Source of the DNA: Flammeovirga kamogawensis
Lineage (GTDB): Bacteria > Bacteroidota > Bacteroidia > Cytophagales > Flammeovirgaceae
Assembly: GCF_018736065.1 (NCBI RefSeq)
Contig: NZ_CP076128.1
Coordinates: 3,907,001 to 3,971,000, forward strand
Length of the DNA stretch: 64,000 nucleotides
Direction: 5' to 3'
Below the pieces are notes generated by a model. That model saw only the letters and a program-made list of their open reading frames with translations. It had not been told where the DNA came from and ran no database searches. The position numbers and the translations under genes are program-made. Shown here in pieces: positions 25,099 to 34,211 of the stretch (the stretch's first letter is position 1; each line of letters starts with the position of its first letter).

Positions 25099-27699
25099 TT
25101 AAACTAATTCAGAAGCTTCTGCTTTGTGTTTCGGTTTAGAAGTAGATTTAGTGTTTTTGAAATCTTTAAATCTTCTTACTGTAGAAATACCAGTACCTAG
25201 ACCTAGTAAAAGAGTACCAATCCAAAGGATACTTATAAAAGGTTTTTCAATTGCTTTCATAATAACCCAATCTTTTTGAGTAGTATCAGCAGAAAAGATA
25301 AATGCATTTTCCTTGGGTTTAATTTCAGTTAAAGATACTCTTAAACCTAATTCTCTATTCACAGAAGGAACAATTCCTGCATCCCAATCTTCTTGAACAC
25401 CACCCATACCCATACGTTTTACTTTAGTAAGTATATAAGATGGTTTTAAGTCGATACTTTTATTATTACCTACAAGTACTCTTAAGTTGGCTTCTAATGC
25501 TACATCGTCATCTTTGATTGTGTAACCAGGAGCTTTTTTAAGAGGAGTGACTCCATCAAAAATAACTACATAGTCATTTAAGAAAACCGTATCACCAATA
25601 GACATTGTCATTGGGTCTTGAGCAGTCCATTCAACTTCGTCTTCGTCAACCGCAAGGTTAGTGATATGTGTGTACATATCTTTATTCCAAAATGTAGCAA
25701 TATCAGGAGAAGGAATAGGTCCCATTTGTTCATTATCTTGAACTCTTGGAAAGAGTGAGAAAGATTTTCCTTTGTCATCAGTATATTCAATTTCATAATA
25801 GATATTCTCATTATAAATTTGAATTTCATCACCAACTTCTGCTACTGTTTCGCCATTCACTATAATATCGTCAATTACGATAGCGTGATATGGATCGTTG
25901 ATTTTTGATTTAACCTTTTCTTTGTCGAAGTAACCATCAATATCTCTAGAAGTTAATCTAGGTCCTTTATATGTAAGGTTATATTGATTCATTTTTTTAG
26001 CATGTCCTCTAAATAAAAGAACATTTTCTTTATTCATTTCTTCAGGAAATTCACTGTTATAAATTCTACCTGATAGGTTTAACGAAATAACCTTTTCAAA
26101 CCCTGAAGAACTTAGAATACCTAGTAACATAAGTGCTGCACCAATATGCGAAATAGCACCTCCTGAAATAGCTATTTTCATTTTAGTAAACCTAGTTAAA
26201 ACATGAAGGTTAGCTACGATACTAAAAATTGAAGCAGTAAGTAATACTATATATGATGGTTGGTGTACATTACCTAATATTATAAATGAGGCTGCTATTA
26301 GTAGTGTAACTACATATGGAGCAGATAATGTAGACCAAATATTTTCTTTATTAAGACGTTTCCAATAAAAGAATTGCGTTGTACCAGAAACTAAAGCAAC
26401 AGCTACAGAGAACCATAATTGAAATTTAGTATAGAAAGTAACTGCATCAGCTGGAGGAGCGAGGTTAGATTCTATACCTAAATTTGATAATAATGCATTC
26501 CATGCAGGGATTGAAGTTGGTACAAGGACCTGGAAACTCATCAATACAAGGATAGTTGATCCAATAAATATCCAAAATTCAGAACTATAAACACTTGGTT
26601 CTTCTTTATCGCTAGGCATATCTTTCCACCTAACAATGAAAAGAACAATAGCAATAGCAGTAAAAAATAAAAGATACAATAATAGCTGACCAGATAACCC
26701 AAGATCTGTAAATGAATGGACAGATGCTTCGCCTAAAACGCCACTTCTTGTTAAGAATGTAGAATATAAAATAAGAATAAACGCACCAACAAGTAATATC
26801 ATACTTGATTTTAATGCAGTTTTACTTTTTTGTTGTACCAACATTAGGTGTAAACCAGCTAAAAGGATTAACCAAGGAACATACACGGCATTTTCTACAG
26901 GGTCCCAGTTCCAATAACCACCAAAATTAAGAGTTTCATATGCCCAATAAGCACCCATCATAATTCCGATACCTAATACACAAACAGCTAATACAACCCA
27001 CCCCATTGCTGGTTTTACCCACTCAGAATATTTCTTTTGTATTAAACCTGCAATAACATATGCGAAAGGAACAATACACAATGCAAATCCCATAAATAAT
27101 GTTGGAGGGTGAATGACCATCCAAATATTTTGAAGTAGTGGATTTAAACCTGTACCATCTTCAGGAACAAAGTCTGGATTAGTAGCAAAAACAGGAGCTT
27201 CAATAGCGTCTCTTAGAAGAATAAAAGGAGATGACCCAATTTTATTTCCAAAAATCGTGATACCTAATACCATAGAAACTAAAAAGGCTTGTACAGCTGC
27301 AATAATAAACATTACATTAGCTTCCCATTCGTCAGACCTTTTAATAACAAAAATACTGATTAGTACATGCCAAAATGCCCAAACAAGAAAACTACCTTCT
27401 TGTCCTTCCCAGAAACTAGAAACAATATAATAAACAGGTAAATTATCAGAAGAGTGACTCCAAACATAGTGGTATTCATAGTAATGATTAAAAATCATAT
27501 AAAATAGAATACACACAATACCAAAAATTGAAAAACCATGAACTATAAATGTGCCACGTGCTAATTTTTTCCAATTTTGACGTTCAAGCTCATTTTTTTC
27601 AATGGCAGTAATACGGTATGCAATTGCAGAAATTATTGCACCTACAAAAGCTATGATGATAGAAATATGCCCTAAATCACCGATAAATGAGTGGATCAT
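25099..27699 (-). CDS. ccmF: Cytochrome c haem lyase CcmF, long form
   Basis: The 866-residue polytopic protein has a WEGQEGSFLVWAFWH motif near residue 95 and the WWD domain FGGYWNWDPVENAVYVPWL near residue 260, both diagnostic for CcmF. His residues in the flanking loops would ligate haem. After the last membrane block (about residue 540) a long periplasmic beta-rich region of roughly 270 residues precedes a final transmembrane helix, making it longer than E. coli CcmF (647). It attaches haem from CcmE to apocytochromes such as ActE. It lies 1.4 kb from ccmB on the same strand, separated by the lipoprotein gene. Confidence 0.94.
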   Translation of the reverse strand: MIHSFIGDLGHISIIIAFVGAIISAIAYRITAIEKNELERQNWKKLARGTFIVHGFSIFGIVCILFYMIFNHYYEYHYVWSHSSDNLPVYYIVSSFWEGQEGSFLVWAFWHVLISIFVIKRSDEWEANVMFIIAAVQAFLVSMVLGITIFGNKIGSSPFILLRDAIEAPVFATNPDFVPEDGTGLNPLLQNIWMVIHPPTLFMGFALCIVPFAYVIAGLIQKKYSEWVKPAMGWVVLAVCVLGIGIMMGAYWAYETLNFGGYWNWDPVENAVYVPWLILLAGLHLMLVQQKSKTALKSSMILLVGAFILILYSTFLTRSGVLGEASVHSFTDLGLSGQLLLYLLFFTAIAIVLFIVRWKDMPSDKEEPSVYSSEFWIFIGSTILVLMSFQVLVPTSIPAWNALLSNLGIESNLAPPADAVTFYTKFQLWFSVAVALVSGTTQFFYWKRLNKENIWSTLSAPYVVTLLIAASFIILGNVHQPSYIVLLTASIFSIVANLHVLTRFTKMKIAISGGAISHIGAALMLLGILSSSGFEKVISLNLSGRIYNSEFPEEMNKENVLLFRGHAKKMNQYNLTYKGPRLTSRDIDGYFDKEKVKSKINDPYHAIVIDDIIVNGETVAEVGDEIQIYNENIYYEIEYTDDKGKSFSLFPRVQDNEQMGPIPSPDIATFWNKDMYTHITNLAVDEDEVEWTAQDPMTMSIGDTVFLNDYVVIFDGVTPLKKAPGYTIKDDDVALEANLRVLVGNNKSIDLKPSYILTKVKRMGMGGVQEDWDAGIVPSVNRELGLRVSLTEIKPKENAFIFSADTTQKDWVIMKAIEKPFISILWIGTLLLGLGTGISTVRRFKDFKNTKSTSKPKHKAEASELV

Positions 27700-27745
27700 T
27701 ATAAAATTTAATTTTGAATAAAAGGTAGTTATTGACCTTAATCAG

Positions 27746-27753
27746 CAAAATTA
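27746..27753 (-). promoter_or_regulatory. Putative -7 element of ccmF
   Basis: Minus-strand TAATTTTG followed by C, matching TAnnTTTG, 47 bp before the ccmF ATG. The same octamer precedes ccmB, suggesting matched expression. No clear -33 element was seen. Confidence 0.45.
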
Positions 27754-27850
27754 CAAAAGACCACTGTTATCTTCTAATTGTGAGTGACTATTAACTTTCC
27801 TTTTATAATAAAAAATAGATTTATTATTACTTTATCACTACAATAATTTT

Positions 27851-29035
27851 TTAGTCTTCTTGTTCGAAAGGTAAAAAGATAGAATGTCCTTCAACTACTT
27901 GAGGGTTAAATTCTTGAATAAGTTGAATACCTTCTTTCTCATTCTCATAATACATTTTGGCAACGTAACTAAGTGTTTCTCCTTTTTGAAGTAGATGACT
28001 ACCTTTTACGGGAACAATAAACCAATTTTCGTCCATCACCACTTTTGATTCGATAGCTAATGGATTATAAATATTAAATTTATCAGCAACTTGTGTTCGG
28101 TTAAATTTACTTCTAGTATCTCTAAACAATGCATACATTCTGTACCTTTCGTTGTCTAAAGCATCAAAGTTTCTCTCAGATATTGATTTAATATGTTGCC
28201 TTTGATAACGGTTATATGATTCTATGATTTTATCAGACTTCTCAATTTTCTTTTTAAGTAAAGCAATCTCTTTATTTTTTTCTTTTAGTTCCCCTTTCCA
28301 ATTGCTTTTGTTTTGATTGTACATTATTCCAATCAGTAATGCGAATAGAACAAAACCAATAAAGTTGTAGATGGTGTTTTTTTGTTGACTTGGGTTTGCT
28401 AAACGTTCGTTTACTTCTCTTTCGTTAGGGAAGACATCAGATAAAGCTTTTTCTCTATGTCTACTAGGTGTGTTATCACGTAAAAACTCACAAGGTAAAA
28501 CTGATGCAACTAAAGTTTCATTTTCCACAGAGGAATTAGAGATTAATCTCTCTGCAACTTCTTGTGGTAATGAAGAAGAAAATATCTCCTTTAATAACTT
28601 GGGATCAGTATTAAAAAATAAGGATGCGTTTGCAATAATCAGCTGATCATCTTCTTTTAATAAAAAGGGAGGAACAACAGTACTCACTTTATTATGAGGA
28701 GGTGAAAGGAACCTTCCTTGTCTATAGACAAAAACACGAAGCTTTCCATTTCTTGAATGCCACATTCTTCGATCTTTTAGATAAATCAAAGTGTGATCAA
28801 CTCCATTGTTTTCTTTTACTATTTTAGCTGCATTTTTTAAAGAAACCTGTGGTTTACTACTTTCTTTAAAAGCTGTCTCAATATGATTTTTTTGATGTGA
28901 AGAGAAGTCCTCTTCAGCAATGCAAGTACCAAAAATTAAGCTGTCAGAACTAGTTTCTTTAATCCAAACCGTTGATTTCTGATTGTCTGATGAATTAAAG
29001 CCTAAGGTATATTTTTGAAATGTATTGATAGTCAT
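27851..29035 (-). CDS. Membrane protein with degenerate PP2C-like domain and periplasmic LysM domain
   Basis: The 394-residue product seems to be a fusion. Residues 1-200 follow the order of a PP2C-type phosphatase: WHSRNGKLRVFVYRQGRF resembles the GDSRxYLxRDGxL strand, and LLKEDDQLIIANASLFF resembles the LxxGDxLLLCSDGL strand, but the metal-binding Asp residues are replaced. A transmembrane helix lies at about 222-243, then a coiled coil (about 250-280). The C-terminus holds a LysM-like peptidoglycan-binding domain (LLQKGETLSYVAKMYYENEK, ending VEGHSIFLPF). The inferred topology is a cytoplasmic pseudo-phosphatase and a periplasmic LysM. It lies 24 bp after the OmpA-like gene, so the two are probably one operon. 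Confidence 0.7.
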   Translation of the reverse strand: MTINTFQKYTLGFNSSDNQKSTVWIKETSSDSLIFGTCIAEEDFSSHQKNHIETAFKESSKPQVSLKNAAKIVKENNGVDHTLIYLKDRRMWHSRNGKLRVFVYRQGRFLSPPHNKVSTVVPPFLLKEDDQLIIANASLFFNTDPKLLKEIFSSSLPQEVAERLISNSSVENETLVASVLPCEFLRDNTPSRHREKALSDVFPNEREVNERLANPSQQKNTIYNFIGFVLFALLIGIMYNQNKSNWKGELKEKNKEIALLKKKIEKSDKIIESYNRYQRQHIKSISERNFDALDNERYRMYALFRDTRSKFNRTQVADKFNIYNPLAIESKVVMDENWFIVPVKGSHLLQKGETLSYVAKMYYENEKEGIQLIQEFNPQVVEGHSIFLPFEQED

Positions 29036-29059
29036 TCTACATTATAAAGGAATAAGCAG

Positions 29060-30043
29060 TTAGTTTGAATTGCTTATTGAAAATAAATATTCAACTCTCC
29101 TGTTTTCAAGATGCTTTAAGTTAGAACATTTTACATTATTCTTACACTCATTTAGTAATAAGTTTTCACCAAAACCATTAGCATTTATCCTATAAGGAGA
29201 TACACCTTGTAAAATTAAGTAGTTTTTGATAGATTCTGCTTGTTCTTTAGATTTTTTTAGATTGAATTCATCATCACCTCTAGAATCAGTATGACATTCA
29301 ATAGTAACTTTTAGGTTTTTATCAGATTTTAATTCTACAGCAAGAGTGTTTAGTTCAGATTTTCCTTCTGTTGATAGTTCACCAGTATTAATATCAAATG
29401 GAAATTTAGGAAGTCTTTTTCTATAATTAGTTAATAGAATATCAATATTAGTTGACTTTTGTTCTATAGTAACTTTTTCATCATAGAGAACATAATTCTT
29501 ATTAGAAATTACTTTTATTTCATATTCACCTGTAGATTCTAATAATGTGTGAAAATTATTAGAAATATCAGGAAGGAACAAGGTTGTTTTATGTTGAATA
29601 TTATGAATATAAAGTCTAAGAAGTTCTTTGTCGTTATTTACAATTGTACCATTTAAAGTAAGTAACCCGTCACCTTTAATTAAATTTGATTGAATACTTA
29701 TTTTTTGATTTTCTTTTGCATCTGTAGCATGGATAATTAGAGGTTTATCAACAGATTTCCAGCCAGATTTAAAATATGCAACTTGGTAATTATTATCTAC
29801 AGGTAATTGGAATTGGTATTTACCTTCTTTATTCGATTTTGTAGATGAAATTTGTTCTAACCGAATTTTACTACTCTTTTTATTTTGATTAAGGGCATAA
29901 ACTATCACTTCTACGTCATCAATATGTTTACCTTTATCGGAGTTAATTCTTCCTATTATAGTAAATTGATTATCAGTTTGTGCATAGACTGACGTAAGAC
30001 TAAGGACTAAAATGAAAAAATATATTGTAATCCCTCTAATCAT
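29060..30043 (-). CDS. OmpA-family protein with N-terminal carboxypeptidase-regulatory-like domain
   Basis: The 327-residue product has a signal peptide ending in SVYAQ. An N-terminal beta-sandwich domain (GRINSDKGKHIDDVEVIVYA to about residue 110) is of the carboxypeptidase-regulatory type, followed by a second beta-rich segment. The C-terminal OmpA-like domain has ECHTDSRGDDEFNLKKSKEQ and NRRVEYLF, which in the family bind peptidoglycan via diaminopimelate. An unusual CKNNVKC element sits before the last strand. It is followed at 24 bp by the PP2C-like/LysM gene, another probable peptidoglycan binder. Confidence 0.85.
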   Translation of the reverse strand: MIRGITIYFFILVLSLTSVYAQTDNQFTIIGRINSDKGKHIDDVEVIVYALNQNKKSSKIRLEQISSTKSNKEGKYQFQLPVDNNYQVAYFKSGWKSVDKPLIIHATDAKENQKISIQSNLIKGDGLLTLNGTIVNNDKELLRLYIHNIQHKTTLFLPDISNNFHTLLESTGEYEIKVISNKNYVLYDEKVTIEQKSTNIDILLTNYRKRLPKFPFDINTGELSTEGKSELNTLAVELKSDKNLKVTIECHTDSRGDDEFNLKKSKEQAESIKNYLILQGVSPYRINANGFGENLLLNECKNNVKCSNLKHLENRRVEYLFSISNSN

Positions 30044-30189
30044 AAGCTTAATTTATTGAAGATCAATATTTAAAAAAGCATCTTTTATACATTGTACCAA
30101 ACAATGCTGAAATTAAGATCGTTTTCTAATTGAGTAAGAAAAATAGGTGTTTTACACAACTTATTTTATTAACAAACGTTTATATTTTG

Positions 30190-30197
30190 TATATTTG
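30190..30197 (+). promoter_or_regulatory. Putative -7 element of the plus-strand OmpA-family gene
   Basis: TATATTTG fits TAnnTTTG, 46 bp before the ATG at 30244, in the 200-bp space between divergent OmpA-family genes. Confidence 0.4.
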
Positions 30198-30243
30198 ACT
30201 TTTAAAACTTCATTTAATACCAAATCTAATCGGTATTTATATT

Positions 30244-30963
30244 ATGCGATTTACTCATTTACTTACTAAAAACCCTTTGTGCTACTTTTTGCTATTTATC
30301 TCATCAATTACTTTAGCAGAAAATAAAGAATTTACACTAAAAGGCCTTTACCTAGATAGTAAAACCGGTAATACGGTTGAAGGTGTTAAGGTTTGTGTAG
30401 AGAATACCAAAAGTGGTGCCAAGACTACAATTTATACAGATCAGGAAGGTAAATTCGTTATTACCTTAAATGATGAATCTGATTTTACAGTACATGGAAC
30501 AAAACCAAAGTACTTTGATCAGTTAATGCATTCATTTTCTACGGTTGGTTTATCAACTGATGAGGAAATTGATGTTACGTATACTATTGATGAGGTGAAA
30601 CTCAATGAAACTTATGTTTTTTCAAATTTAGAATTTGAAATCAATAGCCATTATAAAATCACTAAAGGAGAAGAACATATACAAATATTAAGTGATTTAA
30701 TGAAAGCATTCTCCAATGTTAAAGTGACTGTTAAAGTACATTCTGATTCTAGAGGATCTGATGAGTATAATAAAGAAGTTACTCAAAGAAGAGCTGAATA
30801 CATTAAAGAACTTTTAATGGCAGAGAAAAATTTAGCATCACACATTAATGCGGTGGGAGTAGGTGAAGATGAACTTATAAATAAATGTGACAATGGTGTT
30901 AAATGTTCCAATTCAATGCATTTACAAAACAGAAGAGTAGAATTTATATTAGAGCGTATCTAA
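30244..30963 (+). CDS. OmpA-family protein, divergent paralogue of the minus-strand neighbour
   Basis: The 239-residue product has a signal peptide (about 25 residues, ending TLAE). A short carboxypeptidase-regulatory-like domain (SKTGNTVEGVKVCVENTKSGAKT) comes next. The C-terminal OmpA-like domain has VHSDSRGSDEYNKEVTQRRA and NRRVEFIL. It also contains CDNGVKC before the last strand, matching CKNNVKC in the divergent neighbour, so the two are paralogues. The shorter length reflects loss of the middle domain. It would sit in the periplasm or outer membrane bound to peptidoglycan. It ends at a shared terminator. Confidence 0.83.
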   Translation: MRFTHLLTKNPLCYFLLFISSITLAENKEFTLKGLYLDSKTGNTVEGVKVCVENTKSGAKTTIYTDQEGKFVITLNDESDFTVHGTKPKYFDQLMHSFSTVGLSTDEEIDVTYTIDEVKLNETYVFSNLEFEINSHYKITKGEEHIQILSDLMKAFSNVKVTVKVHSDSRGSDEYNKEVTQRRAEYIKELLMAEKNLASHINAVGVGEDELINKCDNGVKCSNSMHLQNRRVEFILERI

Positions 30964-30987
30964 TTATATTATAGCATTTATAAAAAC

Positions 30988-31022
30988 AAAAGCCCTTTCT
31001 AAATAAATTAGAAAGGGCTTTT
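30988..31022. terminator. Bidirectional terminator
   Basis: Perfect 14-bp stem (30988-31001 with 31009-31022) between the convergent OmpA-family gene and sucD, with A and T runs on both flanks. Confidence 0.9.
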
Positions 31023-31040
31023 GTGTATAGAAACAATACT

Positions 31041-31919
31041 TTATGCTTTTACTAAAAGCTTAGATAATGTTTCTCCAATATCAGCAGGAGATTTTGAAAC
31101 CGCAATTCCACACTCTGCCATTATACGCATTTTTGCTTCAGCAGTGTCGTCTTCGCCGCCAACAATAGCACCAGCATGACCCATTCTTCTACCTTTTGGA
31201 GCAGTTTGACCTGCAATAAAACCAACAACAGGTTTTGGATTACCTTGTTCTTGGATCCATTTAGAAGCTTCAGCCTCATAGTTACCACCGATCTCACCAA
31301 TCATAACGATTGCTTCTGTATCAGGGTCAGCCATTAATAACTGTACAGCTTCTTTAGTAGATGTTCCAATAATTGGATCACCACCAATACCAATTGCAGT
31401 TGAGATACCGAAACCTGCTTTTACAATTTGATCTGCTGCTTCGTACGTTAAAGTTCCAGATTTAGAAACGATACCTACTTTACCTGGAGAGAAAATAAAG
31501 CCTGGCATAATACCAACTTTAGCTTCACCTGGAGTAATAACACCTGGACAGTTAGGTCCGATAAGTGTTACATCTTTACCTGTTAAGTAGTTTTTCGCTT
31601 TTACCATATCTGCAACAGGAATCCCTTCAGTAATTGCAATAATTACTTTGATTCCAGCATCAGCAGCTTCCATAATTGCATCAGCAGCAAAAGCTGGTGG
31701 TACAAAAATGATAGAAACATTAGCACCTGCTTGAGTTACTGCGTCAGATACAGTATTAAATACAGGACGATCTAGGTGAGTTTGTCCTCCTTTACCTGGA
31801 GTAACTCCACCTACTACATTTGTGCCGTAAGCAATCATTTGCTCGGCGTGGAAACTGCCCTCAGATCCTGTGAATCCTTGAACAATTACTTTTGAGTCTT
31901 TATTGACCAATACACTCAT
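31041..31919 (-). CDS. sucD: Succinate-CoA ligase alpha subunit
   Basis: The 292-residue product is full length. It has the CoA-binding N-terminus ([31 protein letters not shown]), the central GPNCPGVI, and the phosphohistidine loop GHAGAIVGG with His248. It forms a heterodimer or tetramer with SucC and makes ATP or GTP from succinyl-CoA in the citric acid cycle. sucC is not adjacent, so the subunits are encoded separately, as is common in Bacteroidota. Confidence 0.96.
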   Translation of the reverse strand: MSVLVNKDSKVIVQGFTGSEGSFHAEQMIAYGTNVVGGVTPGKGGQTHLDRPVFNTVSDAVTQAGANVSIIFVPPAFAADAIMEAADAGIKVIIAITEGIPVADMVKAKNYLTGKDVTLIGPNCPGVITPGEAKVGIMPGFIFSPGKVGIVSKSGTLTYEAADQIVKAGFGISTAIGIGGDPIIGTSTKEAVQLLMADPDTEAIVMIGEIGGNYEAEASKWIQEQGNPKPVVGFIAGQTAPKGRRMGHAGAIVGGEDDTAEAKMRIMAECGIAVSKSPADIGETLSKLLVKA

Positions 31920-32094
31920 GGTTGCAGTTGGTTATTTGTTAGTAAATTTTAATATTACCTTTAAGCTTGCAATTTATACAATAAGATTGTCAATGTGAAT
32001 AAAGATCATTCTTTTTATTACAAATAATCATTGTAATCTCCTGAATGGGTCAAAAATGCGGTTTTTTTATCGACTTATACCCGAATAAACGAAT

Positions 32095-32316
32095 ATGAAA
32101 AAGGTTTTTGCACAGTTTTTAGTGATTTTAGTGAGAGCTTATCAACTTTTAATCTCTCCATATACACCTTCATCATGTAGATATTCACCTACATGTTCCG
32201 AGTATACAATCCAAGCTTTAAAAAAGCATGGATTAATAAAAGGAGGTAAGTTAGCTTTTAAAAGAATAAAGAGTTGCCACCCATGGGGAGGTAGTGGATA
32301 TGACCCAGTACCATAA
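32095..32316 (+). CDS. yidD: Membrane protein insertion efficiency factor YidD
   Basis: The 73-residue product has the whole family signature: a hydrophobic amphipathic N-terminus, [20 protein letters not shown], a second Cys in [15 protein letters not shown] and the intervening KHG-GG-LA-KR helix. It is a small cytoplasmic, membrane-associated factor that aids YidC-dependent insertion. It is not next to rnpA or yidC here. Confidence 0.95.
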   Translation: MKKVFAQFLVILVRAYQLLISPYTPSSCRYSPTCSEYTIQALKKHGLIKGGKLAFKRIKSCHPWGGSGYDPVP

Positions 32317-32420
32317 ATTCACAGAAATTGAAGTAGTAAAAATTAGAAATTAACTCCTAAAATCAGTAAATTTGGATTGAAAAATACAAATGTAATTATT
32401 CAATCAAATAATATTATTTT

Positions 32421-33536
32421 ATGAAGTTTGTTTCTTTTAGAAATGTAATAGCTTCTGTTCTATTAGCAAGTATTTCTTCTGTCACAGCATTAGCACAGGA
32501 GCCAGGGATTGTAGATGGTACAAATTTAAAAGTTGTTCATCAAGTAAAAACAACACCTGTAAAGAGTCAAGGAAGAACAGGTACATGTTGGAGTTTTTCA
32601 ACAACCTCTTTTATTGAGTCTGAATTAATGCGTAAAGGAAAAGGAGAATTTGATATTTCGGAGATGTATTTTGTTAGAAATACGTATCCAAACAAAGCAG
32701 AAAGGTATGTACGTAGGCATGGTAAAACCCAATTTGGAGAAGGTGGCTTAGCACATGATGTTATGCATATTATCTCAGAAAAAGGGTTTGTTCCAAATGC
32801 TGCTTATGATGGTAAAAATGGTTCGAAAGGACAATATGACCATCAAGAATTATTTGGTGTAATGGAAAGTATGTTGAAAACTTTAGCTTCAGCGTCTTCT
32901 GTAACAGACCATTGGAAAGATGCATTAAATGCTGTTTTAGATGCTTACATGGGAGAAACTCCTAAAGAATTTGAAATAGACGGAAAAGAGTATACACCAA
33001 AATCTTTTGCAAAAACATTAGATTTTAACCCTAAAGATTATATTGAGTTGACATCATTTACTAGTTATGATGAGTATGCTCCATGTGTATTACAGATACC
33101 TGATAATTGGTCGAATGGTATTTATTATAACCTTCCCCTTGATCAATTACAAAGAGTAATGGATAATGCTTTGGATAAAGGGTATTCTTTAGCTTGGGAT
33201 GGAGATGTTAGCGAAAAATCTTTTTCACACAAAAATGGAAAAGCAACAATAGAAGATAAAAATGGTAAGGAGCCTGTTGTTTCTAAAGAAGCTCGTCAGG
33301 AAGCTTATGATTCTTATGCAACAACAGACGATCATCTTATGCATATTGTGGGTGTTGTAAAAGATGATAATGGAAAAAAATATTATGTAACAAAGAATTC
33401 ATGGGGTGCAAACTCAAATGATTTTGGCGGATATTTATATATGTCAGAAGGATACATCCAAATGAAAACCGTTTCAGTAATGGTTCATAAAGACGCTATA
33501 CCTAACGATATAAAAAAGAAAATTGGTCTAATTTAA
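32421..33536 (+). CDS. Exported C1-family cysteine peptidase (aminopeptidase C/bleomycin hydrolase-like)
   Basis: The 371-residue product has a signal peptide ending in ALAQ. The papain-fold catalytic residues are visible: SQGRTGTCWSFS (Cys56), HLMHIVGVV (His308) and VTKNSWG (Asn326). A GQYDHQELFG insertion and a C-terminal region ending IKKKIGLI resemble the PepC/bleomycin-hydrolase branch, here exported rather than cytoplasmic. It probably degrades peptides in the periplasm. The gene appears monocistronic, ending at a hairpin terminator. Confidence 0.9.
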   Translation: MKFVSFRNVIASVLLASISSVTALAQEPGIVDGTNLKVVHQVKTTPVKSQGRTGTCWSFSTTSFIESELMRKGKGEFDISEMYFVRNTYPNKAERYVRRHGKTQFGEGGLAHDVMHIISEKGFVPNAAYDGKNGSKGQYDHQELFGVMESMLKTLASASSVTDHWKDALNAVLDAYMGETPKEFEIDGKEYTPKSFAKTLDFNPKDYIELTSFTSYDEYAPCVLQIPDNWSNGIYYNLPLDQLQRVMDNALDKGYSLAWDGDVSEKSFSHKNGKATIEDKNGKEPVVSKEARQEAYDSYATTDDHLMHIVGVVKDDNGKKYYVTKNSWGANSNDFGGYLYMSEGYIQMKTVSVMVHKDAIPNDIKKKIGLI

Positions 33537-33546
33537 TATAGAAAAG

Positions 33547-33582
33547 AGCTACTCTAAGATTGTGTGCTTAGAGTAGCTTTAT
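33547..33582 (+). terminator. Terminator after the C1 peptidase gene
   Basis: Perfect 12-bp stem (33547-33558 with 33567-33578), 8-nt loop, followed by a short T-rich tract. It lies 18 bp before the next start. Confidence 0.75.
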
Positions 33583-33599
33583 TTTGATACATTCGTGCG

Positions 33600-34049
33600 A
33601 TGACTTTAAAGAAGAAAAAGTTGATTAACTCTGTTCCTAGAATAATAGAATTAGAAGAACATGGCTCCTATAGTATGGGGTTTTTAACACCCGTACAAGA
33701 AATGAAGCAGGTGCCATTTCTTATTAGAAGAGTATTTTGGACGCACGGTGCAAATAAAGAGACTGTTCGTGGAAACCATGCACACAAAGAAACGGAAGAA
33801 GTTATTGTTGCTGTAAATGGTACAATTGAGGTAGAGGTTATTCTTGAGGACATGAAACGTCAGGTGTTTTTATTAGATAACCCTTGTCAAGGCTTATATT
33901 TGCCTCCACGGGTTTGGCGTACTTTATACTTTAGTAAAGGAGCGATATCTATCACGTTAGCATCTTCAGATTATGACCCAGATGACTATGAAAAAGATAT
34001 GGTAAATTGGCTGCAAAGAGACTATACTGATGAAAAATTTTATTCCTAA
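33600..34049 (+). CDS. FdtA/QdtA-like sugar 3,4-ketoisomerase-family cupin
   Basis: The 149-residue product matches the WxcM/FdtA/QdtA cupin family: RRVFWTHGANKETVRGNHAHKE (conserved HAH), a beta-sandwich GTIEVEVI, and LYLPPRVWRTLYFS. Known members isomerise dTDP-4-keto-6-deoxyglucose to the 3-keto form on the path to amino-deoxysugars. No rml, aminotransferase or glycosyltransferase gene is nearby, so the role here is unclear. It lies 64 bp after the peptidase gene, beyond a terminator. Confidence 0.85.
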   Translation: MTLKKKKLINSVPRIIELEEHGSYSMGFLTPVQEMKQVPFLIRRVFWTHGANKETVRGNHAHKETEEVIVAVNGTIEVEVILEDMKRQVFLLDNPCQGLYLPPRVWRTLYFSKGAISITLASSDYDPDDYEKDMVNWLQRDYTDEKFYS

Positions 34050-34211
34050 ACTAATTTTGGAATAAAAATTGAAATAATAATTGTTAATTGATCACTTAAT
34101 TATTTATATTGATATTTTTAATTAGGTGATTTTTAGTATTAGATTTTCAATAGAGTATAAGATGATGGACTATTCTAACGAAATAATAAGTACTCTTCAA
34201 TTTTTTACCAT

